Assembly (NCBI RefSeq): GCF_019104725.1
Contig: NZ_JAHRXF010000052.1
Location: forward strand, 1-40,710
From: Streptomyces corallincola
Lineage (GTDB): Bacteria > Actinomycetota > Actinomycetes > Streptomycetales > Streptomycetaceae
Length of the DNA stretch: 40,710 bases
Direction: 5' to 3'
Shown: one piece after another, positions 32,281 to 39,435 of the stretch
How positions within the stretch are numbered: position 1 is the stretch's first letter
Layout: each line of letters opens with the position of its first letter
Made by a program: the position numbers and the translations under genes
The notes under the pieces: generated by a model
Told to the model about the DNA's origin: nothing
Databases searched by the model: none
Seen by the model: only the letters and a program-made list of their open reading frames with translations

Positions 32281-32332
32281 CCTCCGGTCCCGCCCTCCGG
32301 TCCCGCCCTCCGGTCCCGTCCTCCGGCGCCGT
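32281..32332. repeat. 13-bp tandem repeat between glnH and the helical-protein gene
   Basis: Four consecutive 13-bp units (CCTCCGGTCCCGC, the same again, CCTCCGGTCCCGT, CCTCCGGCGCCGT) lie in the 196-bp gap between the glnH stop and the next gene start. The sequence before and after is GC-rich with no gene. It sits inside the presumed transcript. Confidence 0.85.
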
Positions 32333-32371
32333 CCTGCCGTTCCGGACGCGGGCCGCCCGGCCGGGTGGTCG

Positions 32372-33427
32372 TCAGCCCGCCGCGCCCAGATACTTCGGCG
32401 CGGGCGGCTTCGAGGGCCCCGAGTCCTCGCCCAGTGTGGCCGACAGCCACTTGTCGTACGACGCCTGCCAGCCGTTGTCCCGGTAGTCGGCCAGCACGCG
32501 GTTGACCCGGCGTACGAGATCCGTGGCGCCCCGCCGCATGGCCACACCGTAGAACTCGGTGGTGAACGCGTCCCCCTTCAGCTCCAGCGTGGGGTCCTGC
32601 GCGGCCTGGCTCGCCGCGAGCGCGCCGTCGGTGATCACCACGTCCGCCTCCCCGAGCTGGAGCCGCACCAGGCAGTCCAGCTGGTTCGGCACGGTGACGG
32701 CGGTCGTGCCGCCCGGCAACCGGCCCGCGTCCAGGTCGCCCTTCAGCTTCGCGTACGCGGTCGAACCGGACGCCACGCAGATCCGCCTGCCGTCCAGCGA
32801 GGCGGCGTTGTAGCCGGTGACCGCCGCCGACCTGGGCGCCAGCAACTGCTGCCCGGTCCTGAAGTACGGTGCGGAGAAGGCGACTTGCCCGAGCCGGTCG
32901 CAGTTGATGGTCATCGTGCGGACCACCAGGTCCACCCGGCCCTCCTGGAGTGCCGAGATCCGCTGGCTGGTCGGGATCGCCTTGAACTGCACCGCGTCCG
33001 GGTCGCCCAGGACGTCGCGGGCGATCCGGTGGGCCAGGTCGATGTCGAAGCCCTCCAGTTCCGCGCCCGCGCTGTTGGGGTTGCGGTAGCCCCAGCGGTA
33101 GCTGTTCTGGTCCACGCCGACGATCAGCTTCCGCTTCGCGCCCGTACGGGACTTGATGGCGTCCACCACCGCGCCGTCCGCGCCGGACGGGGCGGGGGTG
33201 AGGTCCTGCGCGTTGTCGTCGGTGCACTTCTCGGCGCGCGTCTGGCGCCCCTCGGCCACGCCCGTACCACCCGCGGCCCCGGCGCGCGCGCCGGTGTGCG
33301 CCCCGGCCGGTGCCTGGGTGCGCGGCAGCAGCAGGGCGAACGCCAGCGCCAGCGCGCACAGCACCGCCATCGCACCCACTCCGCCCCAGCCCCGCAGGGC
33401 GGCGGCCCGTGCACGTACCCCGTACAT
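32372..33427 (-). CDS. glnH: GlnH-type amino-acid-binding protein, membrane-anchored
   Basis: 351 residues from the ATG at 33427 (site GGGGGCAGGA). A single hydrophobic helix (about 15-35) follows a basic N-terminus. There is no lipobox Cys after it, so it is anchored by an uncleaved helix or released, unlike a standard lipoprotein. The rest is a type 3 solute-binding domain: KLIVGVDQNSYRWGYRNP, ELEGFDIDLAHRIARDVLG, ISALQEGRVDLVVRTMTIN, VAFSAPYF, VVITDG. In mycobacteria GlnH binds Asp, Glu and Gln outside the membrane and signals via GlnX to PknG rather than feeding an importer. No ABC permease or ATPase is near here, which fits a sensor. The symbol follows this gene order. Confidence 0.85.
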   Translation of the reverse strand: MYGVRARAAALRGWGGVGAMAVLCALALAFALLLPRTQAPAGAHTGARAGAAGGTGVAEGRQTRAEKCTDDNAQDLTPAPSGADGAVVDAIKSRTGAKRKLIVGVDQNSYRWGYRNPNSAGAELEGFDIDLAHRIARDVLGDPDAVQFKAIPTSQRISALQEGRVDLVVRTMTINCDRLGQVAFSAPYFRTGQQLLAPRSAAVTGYNAASLDGRRICVASGSTAYAKLKGDLDAGRLPGGTTAVTVPNQLDCLVRLQLGEADVVITDGALAASQAAQDPTLELKGDAFTTEFYGVAMRRGATDLVRRVNRVLADYRDNGWQASYDKWLSATLGEDSGPSKPPAPKYLGAAG

Positions 33428-33468
33428 CGTCCTGCCCCCTGTCGCCGGACTCCCGATCCTGCCCTGTG

Positions 33469-35010
33469 TCACCGGTACTCCGAAAGCCTGCGCCCGATGC
33501 CGACGACCGCGCCCGCCGCGCCCAGCACCGCGAGGACGGCCACCCCGACGGGCAGTCCGCTCATCGCGTCCCGGCCGTCGCCCGCCGACCGCTGGAACTC
33601 GGCCTGCTCGTGGCCGATGGCGCGGGCGAGGTTGTCGTCCACGCTGTCGAAGCAGGCGCCGGTGGCGTCCTTGTCGCCGATCACCATCTCCAGCGCCTGC
33701 TGGAAGTTGCCGTTCTCGTCCTGGTCGCGGGCGGCCGAGTGGCGCTGCTTCCACACCGCCATGTCGCCCTCGGCCGCCTTCACCGGCTTCGCCCCCGCGC
33801 TGTCGTTCGCCAGCCCGGCCGCCTCGGTGAGACCGGCGCCGAGCCGGTCCATGTCCTTGTCGAAGTCGTAGTAGTACGCGTCGTACGACTTTCCGCCGAC
33901 CGTCACCGTCTCCGCGCCGCGCGAGACCAGGCTCAGGTTCTCGTTGCCGCGCGCCTTCAGCGACGCGATCCGCGCGTCGTGCAGCACCTTCAGCGAACGC
34001 ACCCCGTGGTCGTACGACCCGTCCAGCCCGGCGCGGGCCACCGCGTGCCCCACCACCAGCCACAGCAGGGCCACCACCGTGAACGAACTCGCCACCACCA
34101 GCCCCCGGTTGAGGACGCGGTTGGTCCGGCGGTAGTTGCGGCGCTGCGCCCAGCCGAGCCCGGCCAGCGTCAGCACGCCCAGTGCGATGGCCGCCCACGG
34201 GTACGGCGTGGCGTCGCCGTAGTCGGCGTCCAGCCGCTTGTTCTCCGTGGTGTACAGATCCTCCGCCGCCGGGAGCATCTCCTTCTGCATCTTCTCGTTG
34301 GCGTACCGCAGATACGCCCCGCCGACCGGATATCCCTGCCGGTTGTACGTCCGCGCCCGCTCCACCAGGCCCTTGTACTCGGGCAGCAGCTGGTTCAGCC
34401 GGGCGATCGTCCGCTCCGAGGCGGACCCCGGCTCGGCGTTCGCGGCGGCCGTCACCAGGCCGGAGGCGGCGGTACGGATGTCCTTCTCGTACCGGTCCCG
34501 CGAATCCGCGCTCTCCTGACTTCCCGCCAGGAAGCCGCTGGACGCGGTCGTGTTGGCGTCCGCCAGCGAGCGGTAGATCCCGGCCGCCCCGGAACTCAGC
34601 GGCTGACTCCGGCGCAGCACGTCATCGGCCGCCGCCGCCCGGTCCGCCGCCTGCCACGCGGTGACCGCCCCGAACGCCACGACCAGCACGGCGAGTACGG
34701 CGCCGATGAGCCGCAGTCTGCCGGGCTCGGTGACGACGGCTTCGCGGGCGCGCGTGACGCCTTCGGCGAAGGCGGTGCGGCGGGCGGGCGTGGGGGAGGG
34801 CGCGGGCGCGGGCGCCAGGGGGCGGCCGGGCGCCGGGACCGGCGCGCGCTCCGTGGCCCGGGTCAGTGCCTGGGCCGGCGTCTGCGCGTGGGTCGGCGTC
34901 TGCGCGTGGCTCTGCTCCCGCGCGGGGGTCTGTGGCACGGCACCCCGGTTCTGCTCGGGCACACCGCCGCCCCCCACCGCCACCGCCCCGCTCTCCGACG
35001 GTCCTCTCAC
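33469..35010 (-). CDS. glnX: GlnX-type membrane signalling protein
   Basis: 513 residues from the GTG at 35010, chosen for its strong site GGGGGAGG four bases away; an ATG at 35034 and a GTG at 35100 are weaker. The cytoplasmic head (1-95) is disordered, Pro/Ala-rich, with HAQTP repeats. Four membrane helices lie near 100-120, 272-289, 297-323 and 488-508. The two outside loops (about 121-270 and 324-487) are helical bundles, as in sensor domains that respond to a binding protein. This is the GlnX layout. It is first in the locus and is followed after 41 bp by glnH, exactly as in mycobacteria. It should pass the GlnH state to PknG; how it does so is unknown. Confidence 0.83.
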   Translation of the reverse strand: MRGPSESGAVAVGGGGVPEQNRGAVPQTPAREQSHAQTPTHAQTPAQALTRATERAPVPAPGRPLAPAPAPSPTPARRTAFAEGVTRAREAVVTEPGRLRLIGAVLAVLVVAFGAVTAWQAADRAAAADDVLRRSQPLSSGAAGIYRSLADANTTASSGFLAGSQESADSRDRYEKDIRTAASGLVTAAANAEPGSASERTIARLNQLLPEYKGLVERARTYNRQGYPVGGAYLRYANEKMQKEMLPAAEDLYTTENKRLDADYGDATPYPWAAIALGVLTLAGLGWAQRRNYRRTNRVLNRGLVVASSFTVVALLWLVVGHAVARAGLDGSYDHGVRSLKVLHDARIASLKARGNENLSLVSRGAETVTVGGKSYDAYYYDFDKDMDRLGAGLTEAAGLANDSAGAKPVKAAEGDMAVWKQRHSAARDQDENGNFQQALEMVIGDKDATGACFDSVDDNLARAIGHEQAEFQRSAGDGRDAMSGLPVGVAVLAVLGAAGAVVGIGRRLSEYR

Positions 35011-35338
35011 CTGACCTCCCCCAGGGTCACCCATTCGCCGCCCAGTATCACCGCCCCGCCGCCCATCCGCACCAGCCTTCCCCGATCTTGATCGGATCAC
35101 GGCCCGGCGGGGGACGCGTGGCGGGTGCTCCCCTCTGAAGGAATACGCGGGGGGGTGGGGGAACGGTTCCGCGGAGTTGCTGCCCGCCGGTCGGGGCAGG
35201 CGCCGACGAACTTCCGCGATTCCGCTACATCCCTAGGACGATCAGGCTCTCCTTCTTGGCGATGACATGTCCGAGGGGGAGCGGACTCCCGGAGTTTCCG
35301 GTCGGTGCACTCACTCCGGCAGTGGCAGTGAGCCGTTC
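35011..35338. other. Intergenic region upstream of the glnX-pknG locus
   Basis: 328 bp between the glnX start and the csnK stop. The part 35130-35290 is less GC-rich (for example GAAGGAATACG, CCGCTACATCCCTAGGACG) and should contain the glnX promoter, reading leftwards. CTCACT (35308-35313) and AGTGAG (35325-35330) form a short stem that may end the csn operon. No gene is seen. Confidence 0.5.
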
Positions 35339-36331
35339 TCAAGCCGGGCTGTTCTCTCGTTCCCAGAACCCCCGCGCCACCCCCTGAGCCCCCGCACCCG
35401 CGCCCACCCGGTCCAGCCCGAGGAGTACCGCGCCCAGTACCGGGCGGGCCTTCACCACGTGGATCTCGGCCTTGGGGGCGTGTGCTGTGAGCAAGTCGCG
35501 GATGTCGCGGTTCAGTTGGGGGTGGCCCGAGGTCAGGACGCTGCCGCCGAGGAGGACCGGGGTCTGTTCCGTGAGGAGGTCGAGGCGGGTCAGGGCGACC
35601 GTGGCCATCGTGGTGACCTCCTCGGCCAGGCGGTGGATCAGGGAGCGGGCGACCGGGTCGCCCGCTGTCGCCGTGGCGAAGAGGACCGGGGTGAGTTCGT
35701 GGCGGCGGGCCGGGTCCACGTGGCCCAGGTGCAGGGCCTCGATCAGGGCGTACATCGTGGGGAGGCCGAAGTGGGACGGCAACGCGCGCATCAGCGCGGT
35801 GGGTCGGCCCCGGCCGTCCTCCGCCCTCGCCGCGTGCCACAGGGCCTCCTCCGCCAGGCCCCAGCCGCCGCCCCAGTCGCCGGAGAGGCGGCCGAGGGCG
35901 GGGAAGCGGGCGGTGGTGCCGTCGGGGCGCATGCCGACGCAGTTGATTCCGGCGCCGCAGACGACGGCCACGCCACGGGGGTCGGGGACGCCCGCGCGGA
36001 GGATGGCGAAGGTGTCGTTGCGGACGTCCACCGAGGCACCCCAGCCGCGTGCCGCCAACGCCGCGCCCAACTCCCTTTCCTCCACCGGGAGATCCGCGTT
36101 GGCCAGGCACGCCGAGACATGGGTCGCGCGGGGCACGCCCGCTTCCGTCAGGGCCCGCTCCACCGGGTCCGCCAGCGCGTCCATCGCGGCCGGGACGCCC
36201 ACCGCCGGGGGGCGGAAGCCGCCGCCGCGTGCGGTGGCGAGGACCTCCCCGGCGGCGGTGACCACGGCCACGTCGGTCTTGCTGTTGCCCGCGTCGATGG
36301 CGAGGACGGTGTCAACGGAGGTCAGGCCCAC
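35339..36331 (-). CDS. csnK: Amino-sugar kinase, N-acetylglucosamine-kinase (BadF/BcrA) type
   Basis: 330 residues from a GTG at 36331, overlapping the csnH stop by 10 bp. It is an ASKHA-fold kinase: phosphate loop DAGNSKTDVAVV (13-24), ACLANADLPVEE, the VVCGAGINCVGM block, LSGDWGGGWGLAEEA and a C-terminal VLLGGSVLTSG. It should phosphorylate the monosaccharide released by the upstream hydrolase, probably glucosamine or N-acetylglucosamine. The last gene of the operon, it matches CsnK of the S. lividans/S. coelicolor csnR-K chitosan-oligosaccharide operon (SCO2662, recalled). Substrate is inferred from context. Confidence 0.83.
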   Translation of the reverse strand: MGLTSVDTVLAIDAGNSKTDVAVVTAAGEVLATARGGGFRPPAVGVPAAMDALADPVERALTEAGVPRATHVSACLANADLPVEERELGAALAARGWGASVDVRNDTFAILRAGVPDPRGVAVVCGAGINCVGMRPDGTTARFPALGRLSGDWGGGWGLAEEALWHAARAEDGRGRPTALMRALPSHFGLPTMYALIEALHLGHVDPARRHELTPVLFATATAGDPVARSLIHRLAEEVTTMATVALTRLDLLTEQTPVLLGGSVLTSGHPQLNRDIRDLLTAHAPKAEIHVVKARPVLGAVLLGLDRVGAGAGAQGVARGFWERENSPA

Positions 36332-37587
36332 GCCAGATGCTCCCTGTTGTGGGCGATGAGCCGGTCGGTCAGGGTCTCCGCGTAGGCGTACTGCCCGATC
36401 AGCGGGTGGGCGAGCAGCGCGCCGAAGACACGCTCCCGGCCACCGCGCAGGGCCGCGTCGAGGGCCAGGTTCTCGTACGCGGTCACGTTGGCCACCAGGC
36501 CCGCGTACAGCGGGTCCAGGGTGGGGACGGGCAGCGGCACCGGGCCGGAGGGCCCGACCGACGCCTGCGTCTCGATCACCGCGTCGTCGGGGAGGAACGG
36601 CAGCGTGCCGCGGTTGAAGGTGTTGACCACCTGGTACGGGCTGCCCGAGCCGCCGAGCAGGGCGGCCACGAGGTCCACCGCGGCCTCCGAGTAGAAGGCG
36701 CCGCCGCGCTTGGCGAGCAGCGCGGGCTTCTCGTCCAGCGCCGGGTCGCGGTACATCTCCAGCAACTCACGCTCCATCGCCGCGACTTCGGCGGCGCGGG
36801 ACGGCTTCGTACGCGACTCCGCCACCACCTCGTCATGCGCGTAGAAGTAGCGGAGGTAGTACGACGGGACCACGCCGAGCCGGTCCAGGAGGGTGCGCGG
36901 GAGGCGCAGGTCGGCGGCGATGGCGTCGCCGTGCCCGGCCAGCAGCTTGGGCAGCACGTCCTCCCCGTCCGGGCCGCCGAGCCGTACACCCGTCTCCCAG
37001 GTGAGGTGGTTGAGGCCGACGTGGTCGAGGTGGACCGCGCCCGGCTCGGTGCCGAGCAGCGCGGCGAACTTCCGCTGGAGTCCGATCGCCACGTTGCACA
37101 GCCCGACCGCGCGGTGCCCGGCGGTGAGCAGCGCGCGGGTGACGATGCCGACCGGGTTGGTGAAGTCCACGATCCACGCGTCCGGGTTGGCCCGGCGGAC
37201 CCGCTCGGCGATGTCCAGGACGACCGGGACCGTGCGCAGCGCCTTGGCGAGGCCGCCCGCGCCGGTGGTCTCCTGCCCGACGCAGCCGCACTCCAGCGGC
37301 CAGGTCTCGTCCTGCTGCCGGGCCGCCTGCCCGCCGACCCGGAGCTGGAGCAGCACCGCGTCCGCGCCGTCGATGCCGGTGTCCAGGTCGGAGGTGGTGG
37401 TGATCCGGCCGGGGTGCCCCTGTCTGGCGAAGATCCGCCGGGCCAGCGCGCCGACCGGCTCCAGCCGTTCGGCGGACGGGTCCACCAGGACCAGTTCCGT
37501 CACCGGCAGGCTGTCCCGCAACCGGGCGAAGCCGTCCACGAGTTCGGGCGTGTAGGTCGAGCCGCCGCCGACCACGGTCAGTTTCAT
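36322..37587 (-). CDS. csnH: Glycoside hydrolase family 4 (6-phospho-beta-glucosidase-like)
   Basis: 421 residues from the ATG at 37587, eight bases after the csnG stop. GH4 enzymes use NAD and a divalent metal and cleave by oxidation and elimination. The Rossmann motif is VVGGGSTYTPELVDG (5-19); GQETTGAGG is at 104-112; DFTNP holds Asn144; the metal ligands are Cys164 in GLCN and His194 in GLNHLTW. It is cytoplasmic and would split imported short oligosaccharides. In the csn system it is expected to act on chitosan-derived oligomers. With no PTS in this operon the substrate may be unphosphorylated, despite the family name. Confidence 0.88.
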   Translation of the reverse strand: MKLTVVGGGSTYTPELVDGFARLRDSLPVTELVLVDPSAERLEPVGALARRIFARQGHPGRITTTSDLDTGIDGADAVLLQLRVGGQAARQQDETWPLECGCVGQETTGAGGLAKALRTVPVVLDIAERVRRANPDAWIVDFTNPVGIVTRALLTAGHRAVGLCNVAIGLQRKFAALLGTEPGAVHLDHVGLNHLTWETGVRLGGPDGEDVLPKLLAGHGDAIAADLRLPRTLLDRLGVVPSYYLRYFYAHDEVVAESRTKPSRAAEVAAMERELLEMYRDPALDEKPALLAKRGGAFYSEAAVDLVAALLGGSGSPYQVVNTFNRGTLPFLPDDAVIETQASVGPSGPVPLPVPTLDPLYAGLVANVTAYENLALDAALRGGRERVFGALLAHPLIGQYAYAETLTDRLIAHNREHLAWA

Positions 37588-37595
37588 CGCTTTCG

Positions 37596-38489
37596 TCAAC
37601 CCTTCACTCCGGTGAGCGTCACGCCTTCGACGAACGCCTTCTGCGCGAAGAAGAACACGAGGATCACGGGGGCCATGACCAGCACGGTCGCGGTCATGGT
37701 GAGGTTCCAGTCGGTGTGGTGCGCGCCCTTGAACGACTCCAGGCCGTACGAGAGCGTCCAGGCGCCGGGGTTCTCCGAGGCGTAGATCTGCGGTCCGAAG
37801 TAGTCGTTCCAGGCGTAGAAGAACTGGAAGAGGGCCACCGCCGCGATGCCCGGCCGCGCCATCGGGACGACCACCCGCAGCAGGGTGCGCAGGTCGCCGC
37901 AGCCGTCCACCTTGGCCGCGTCCACGTACTCGTCCGGGATCGTCATCAGGAACTGGCGCAGCAGGAACACCGAGAACGCGTCGCCGAACGCCATCGGCAC
38001 GATCAGCGGCCACAGCGTGCCGGAGAGCCCCAGTTGCTTCGCCCAGAACAGATACATCGGAATGATGATCACCTGCGGAGGCAGCATCATCATGGAGATC
38101 ACCAGCATGAGTGACAGATTCCGGCCCCGGAAGCGGAACTTGGCGAGCGCGTACGCCACGGGGAGCGAGGACAGCACGGTGAGCACGGTGCCGAGTCCGG
38201 CGTAGAGCAGGGTGTTGCGCCACCAGGTCAGGAAGCCGGGCGTGTGGAACACCTTGGCGTAGTTGCCCCACTCCCAGGGGTGCGGGAGCAGATCGCGGCT
38301 GAGTGCCTGCGCGTCGCTCATCAGCGAGGTCAGGAACACGAACACGAAGGGCAGCACGAAGAAGAGGGTGGCGGCCACCCCGAGGGAGTGCACCCCGATC
38401 CACTCCAGCAGCGCCCTGCGGCGGGCGGTGCGCGCGGCCGGGGAGACGGGCGTGGCCCGCACCGGACGGCGCTCCAGTACCTGGGTCAT
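37596..38489 (-). CDS. csnG: Sugar ABC transporter permease, MalG type
   Basis: 297 residues from the ATG at 38489, two bases after the csnF stop. It has six membrane helices, the first at about 38-58 (LGVAATLFFVLPFVFVFLTS), and the cytoplasmic EAA loop EYVDAAKVDGCGDLRTLLR that docks the ATPase. It forms the channel with CsnF. No ATPase is encoded in the operon; Streptomyces sugar importers of this class share the ATPase MsiK encoded elsewhere. The symbol is assigned by order (recalled SCO2660). Confidence 0.87.
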   Translation of the reverse strand: MTQVLERRPVRATPVSPAARTARRRALLEWIGVHSLGVAATLFFVLPFVFVFLTSLMSDAQALSRDLLPHPWEWGNYAKVFHTPGFLTWWRNTLLYAGLGTVLTVLSSLPVAYALAKFRFRGRNLSLMLVISMMMLPPQVIIIPMYLFWAKQLGLSGTLWPLIVPMAFGDAFSVFLLRQFLMTIPDEYVDAAKVDGCGDLRTLLRVVVPMARPGIAAVALFQFFYAWNDYFGPQIYASENPGAWTLSYGLESFKGAHHTDWNLTMTATVLVMAPVILVFFFAQKAFVEGVTLTGVKG

Positions 38490-38491
38490 CG

Positions 38492-39433
38492 TCAGTCACC
38501 TGCCTGGATGAGACCGCCCCGGCGCCGCATCAGCAGCGCGGTGAACGCCATCGAGAGGACGAACAGCACCAGCGCCACCACGCACGCCGAGCCGTAGTCG
38601 AAGGTCTGGAAGCCGAGGTTGTAGACCAGTTGGGGAAGGGTCAGCGTGGACTTGTCCGGGTAGCCGGGCTGGAACTGGGTGCCCGCGCCCTGGATCACCC
38701 CGGAGGCGACCTTCCCGGCGATCAGCGGCTGCGTGTAGTACTGCATGGTCTGGATGACCCCGGTGACCACCGCGAACATCACGATCGGCGCGATGTTCGG
38801 CAGGGTCACCCAGCGGAACCGCTGGAGCGCGGACGCGCCGTCCAGCTCGGCCGCCTCGTACTGCTCGGTGGGTACGTCCAGCAGCGCGGCCATGAAGATC
38901 ACCATCAGGTCCCCGATGCCCCACAGCGCGAGCAGGGTCAGGGCGGGCTTGGACCAGTCGGGGTCGTTGAACCAGCCCGGCGCGGGCAGCCCGAGCCCCT
39001 CCAGGATCGAATCGACCGGTCCCGTACCGGGGTTGAGCAGGAAGGCGAACGCCATCGTGGCGGCCACCGGCGGCGCGAGGTACGGCAGGTAGAACAGGGT
39101 GCGGAACACCCCGGCCCCCGTCTTGATCCGGGTGATCAGCAGCCCGATCCCGAGCCCGAACACCACCCGCAGGCTCACCATGACCACCACCAGCCACAGC
39201 GTGTTGCGCAGCGCGGGCCAGAACAGCGGGTAGTGCGCGAAGACGTAGGTCCAGTTCTTGCCGCCGCTCCAGGTGGGCGGCACGAAACCGTCGTAGCGCA
39301 TGAAGGAGAAGTAGACGGTGGACAGCAGCGGGTAGGCGAAGAAGACGGCGAAGCCGATGAGCCAGGGGGAGAGGAAAGCGGCCGTGCGGAGCGCCGCCCT
39401 CCGGCGCTTCGCGGCGAGCGTGACGGCGGCCAC
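38492..39433 (-). CDS. csnF: Sugar ABC transporter permease, MalF type
   Basis: 313 residues from a GTG at 39433, two bases after the binding-protein stop, with AGGCGAAG as ribosome site. Six membrane helices are visible, the first at about 15-36 (AAFLSPWLIGFAVFFAYPLL), and the EAA loop EQYEAAELDGASALQRFRWV. The spacing of two bases on both sides shows a tightly coupled operon. It is the partner of CsnG in importing oligosaccharides. An in-frame reading further upstream runs into the binding-protein gene and is not used. Confidence 0.86.
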   Translation of the reverse strand: MAAVTLAAKRRRAALRTAAFLSPWLIGFAVFFAYPLLSTVYFSFMRYDGFVPPTWSGGKNWTYVFAHYPLFWPALRNTLWLVVVMVSLRVVFGLGIGLLITRIKTGAGVFRTLFYLPYLAPPVAATMAFAFLLNPGTGPVDSILEGLGLPAPGWFNDPDWSKPALTLLALWGIGDLMVIFMAALLDVPTEQYEAAELDGASALQRFRWVTLPNIAPIVMFAVVTGVIQTMQYYTQPLIAGKVASGVIQGAGTQFQPGYPDKSTLTLPQLVYNLGFQTFDYGSACVVALVLFVLSMAFTALLMRRRGGLIQAGD

Positions 39434-39435
39434 CG

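Noticed and set aside
31196..33871. Long plus-strand open frame opposite the helical protein and glnH
   Set aside because: Ser/Arg/Pro-rich antisense shadow without any recognisable domain, crossing the boundary between two real genes.
35339..36331. ROK-family transcription regulator or kinase
   Set aside because: The phosphate loop and GAGINCVG block fit the BadF/N-acetylglucosamine-kinase type; there is no N-terminal helix-turn-helix and no ROK zinc motif.
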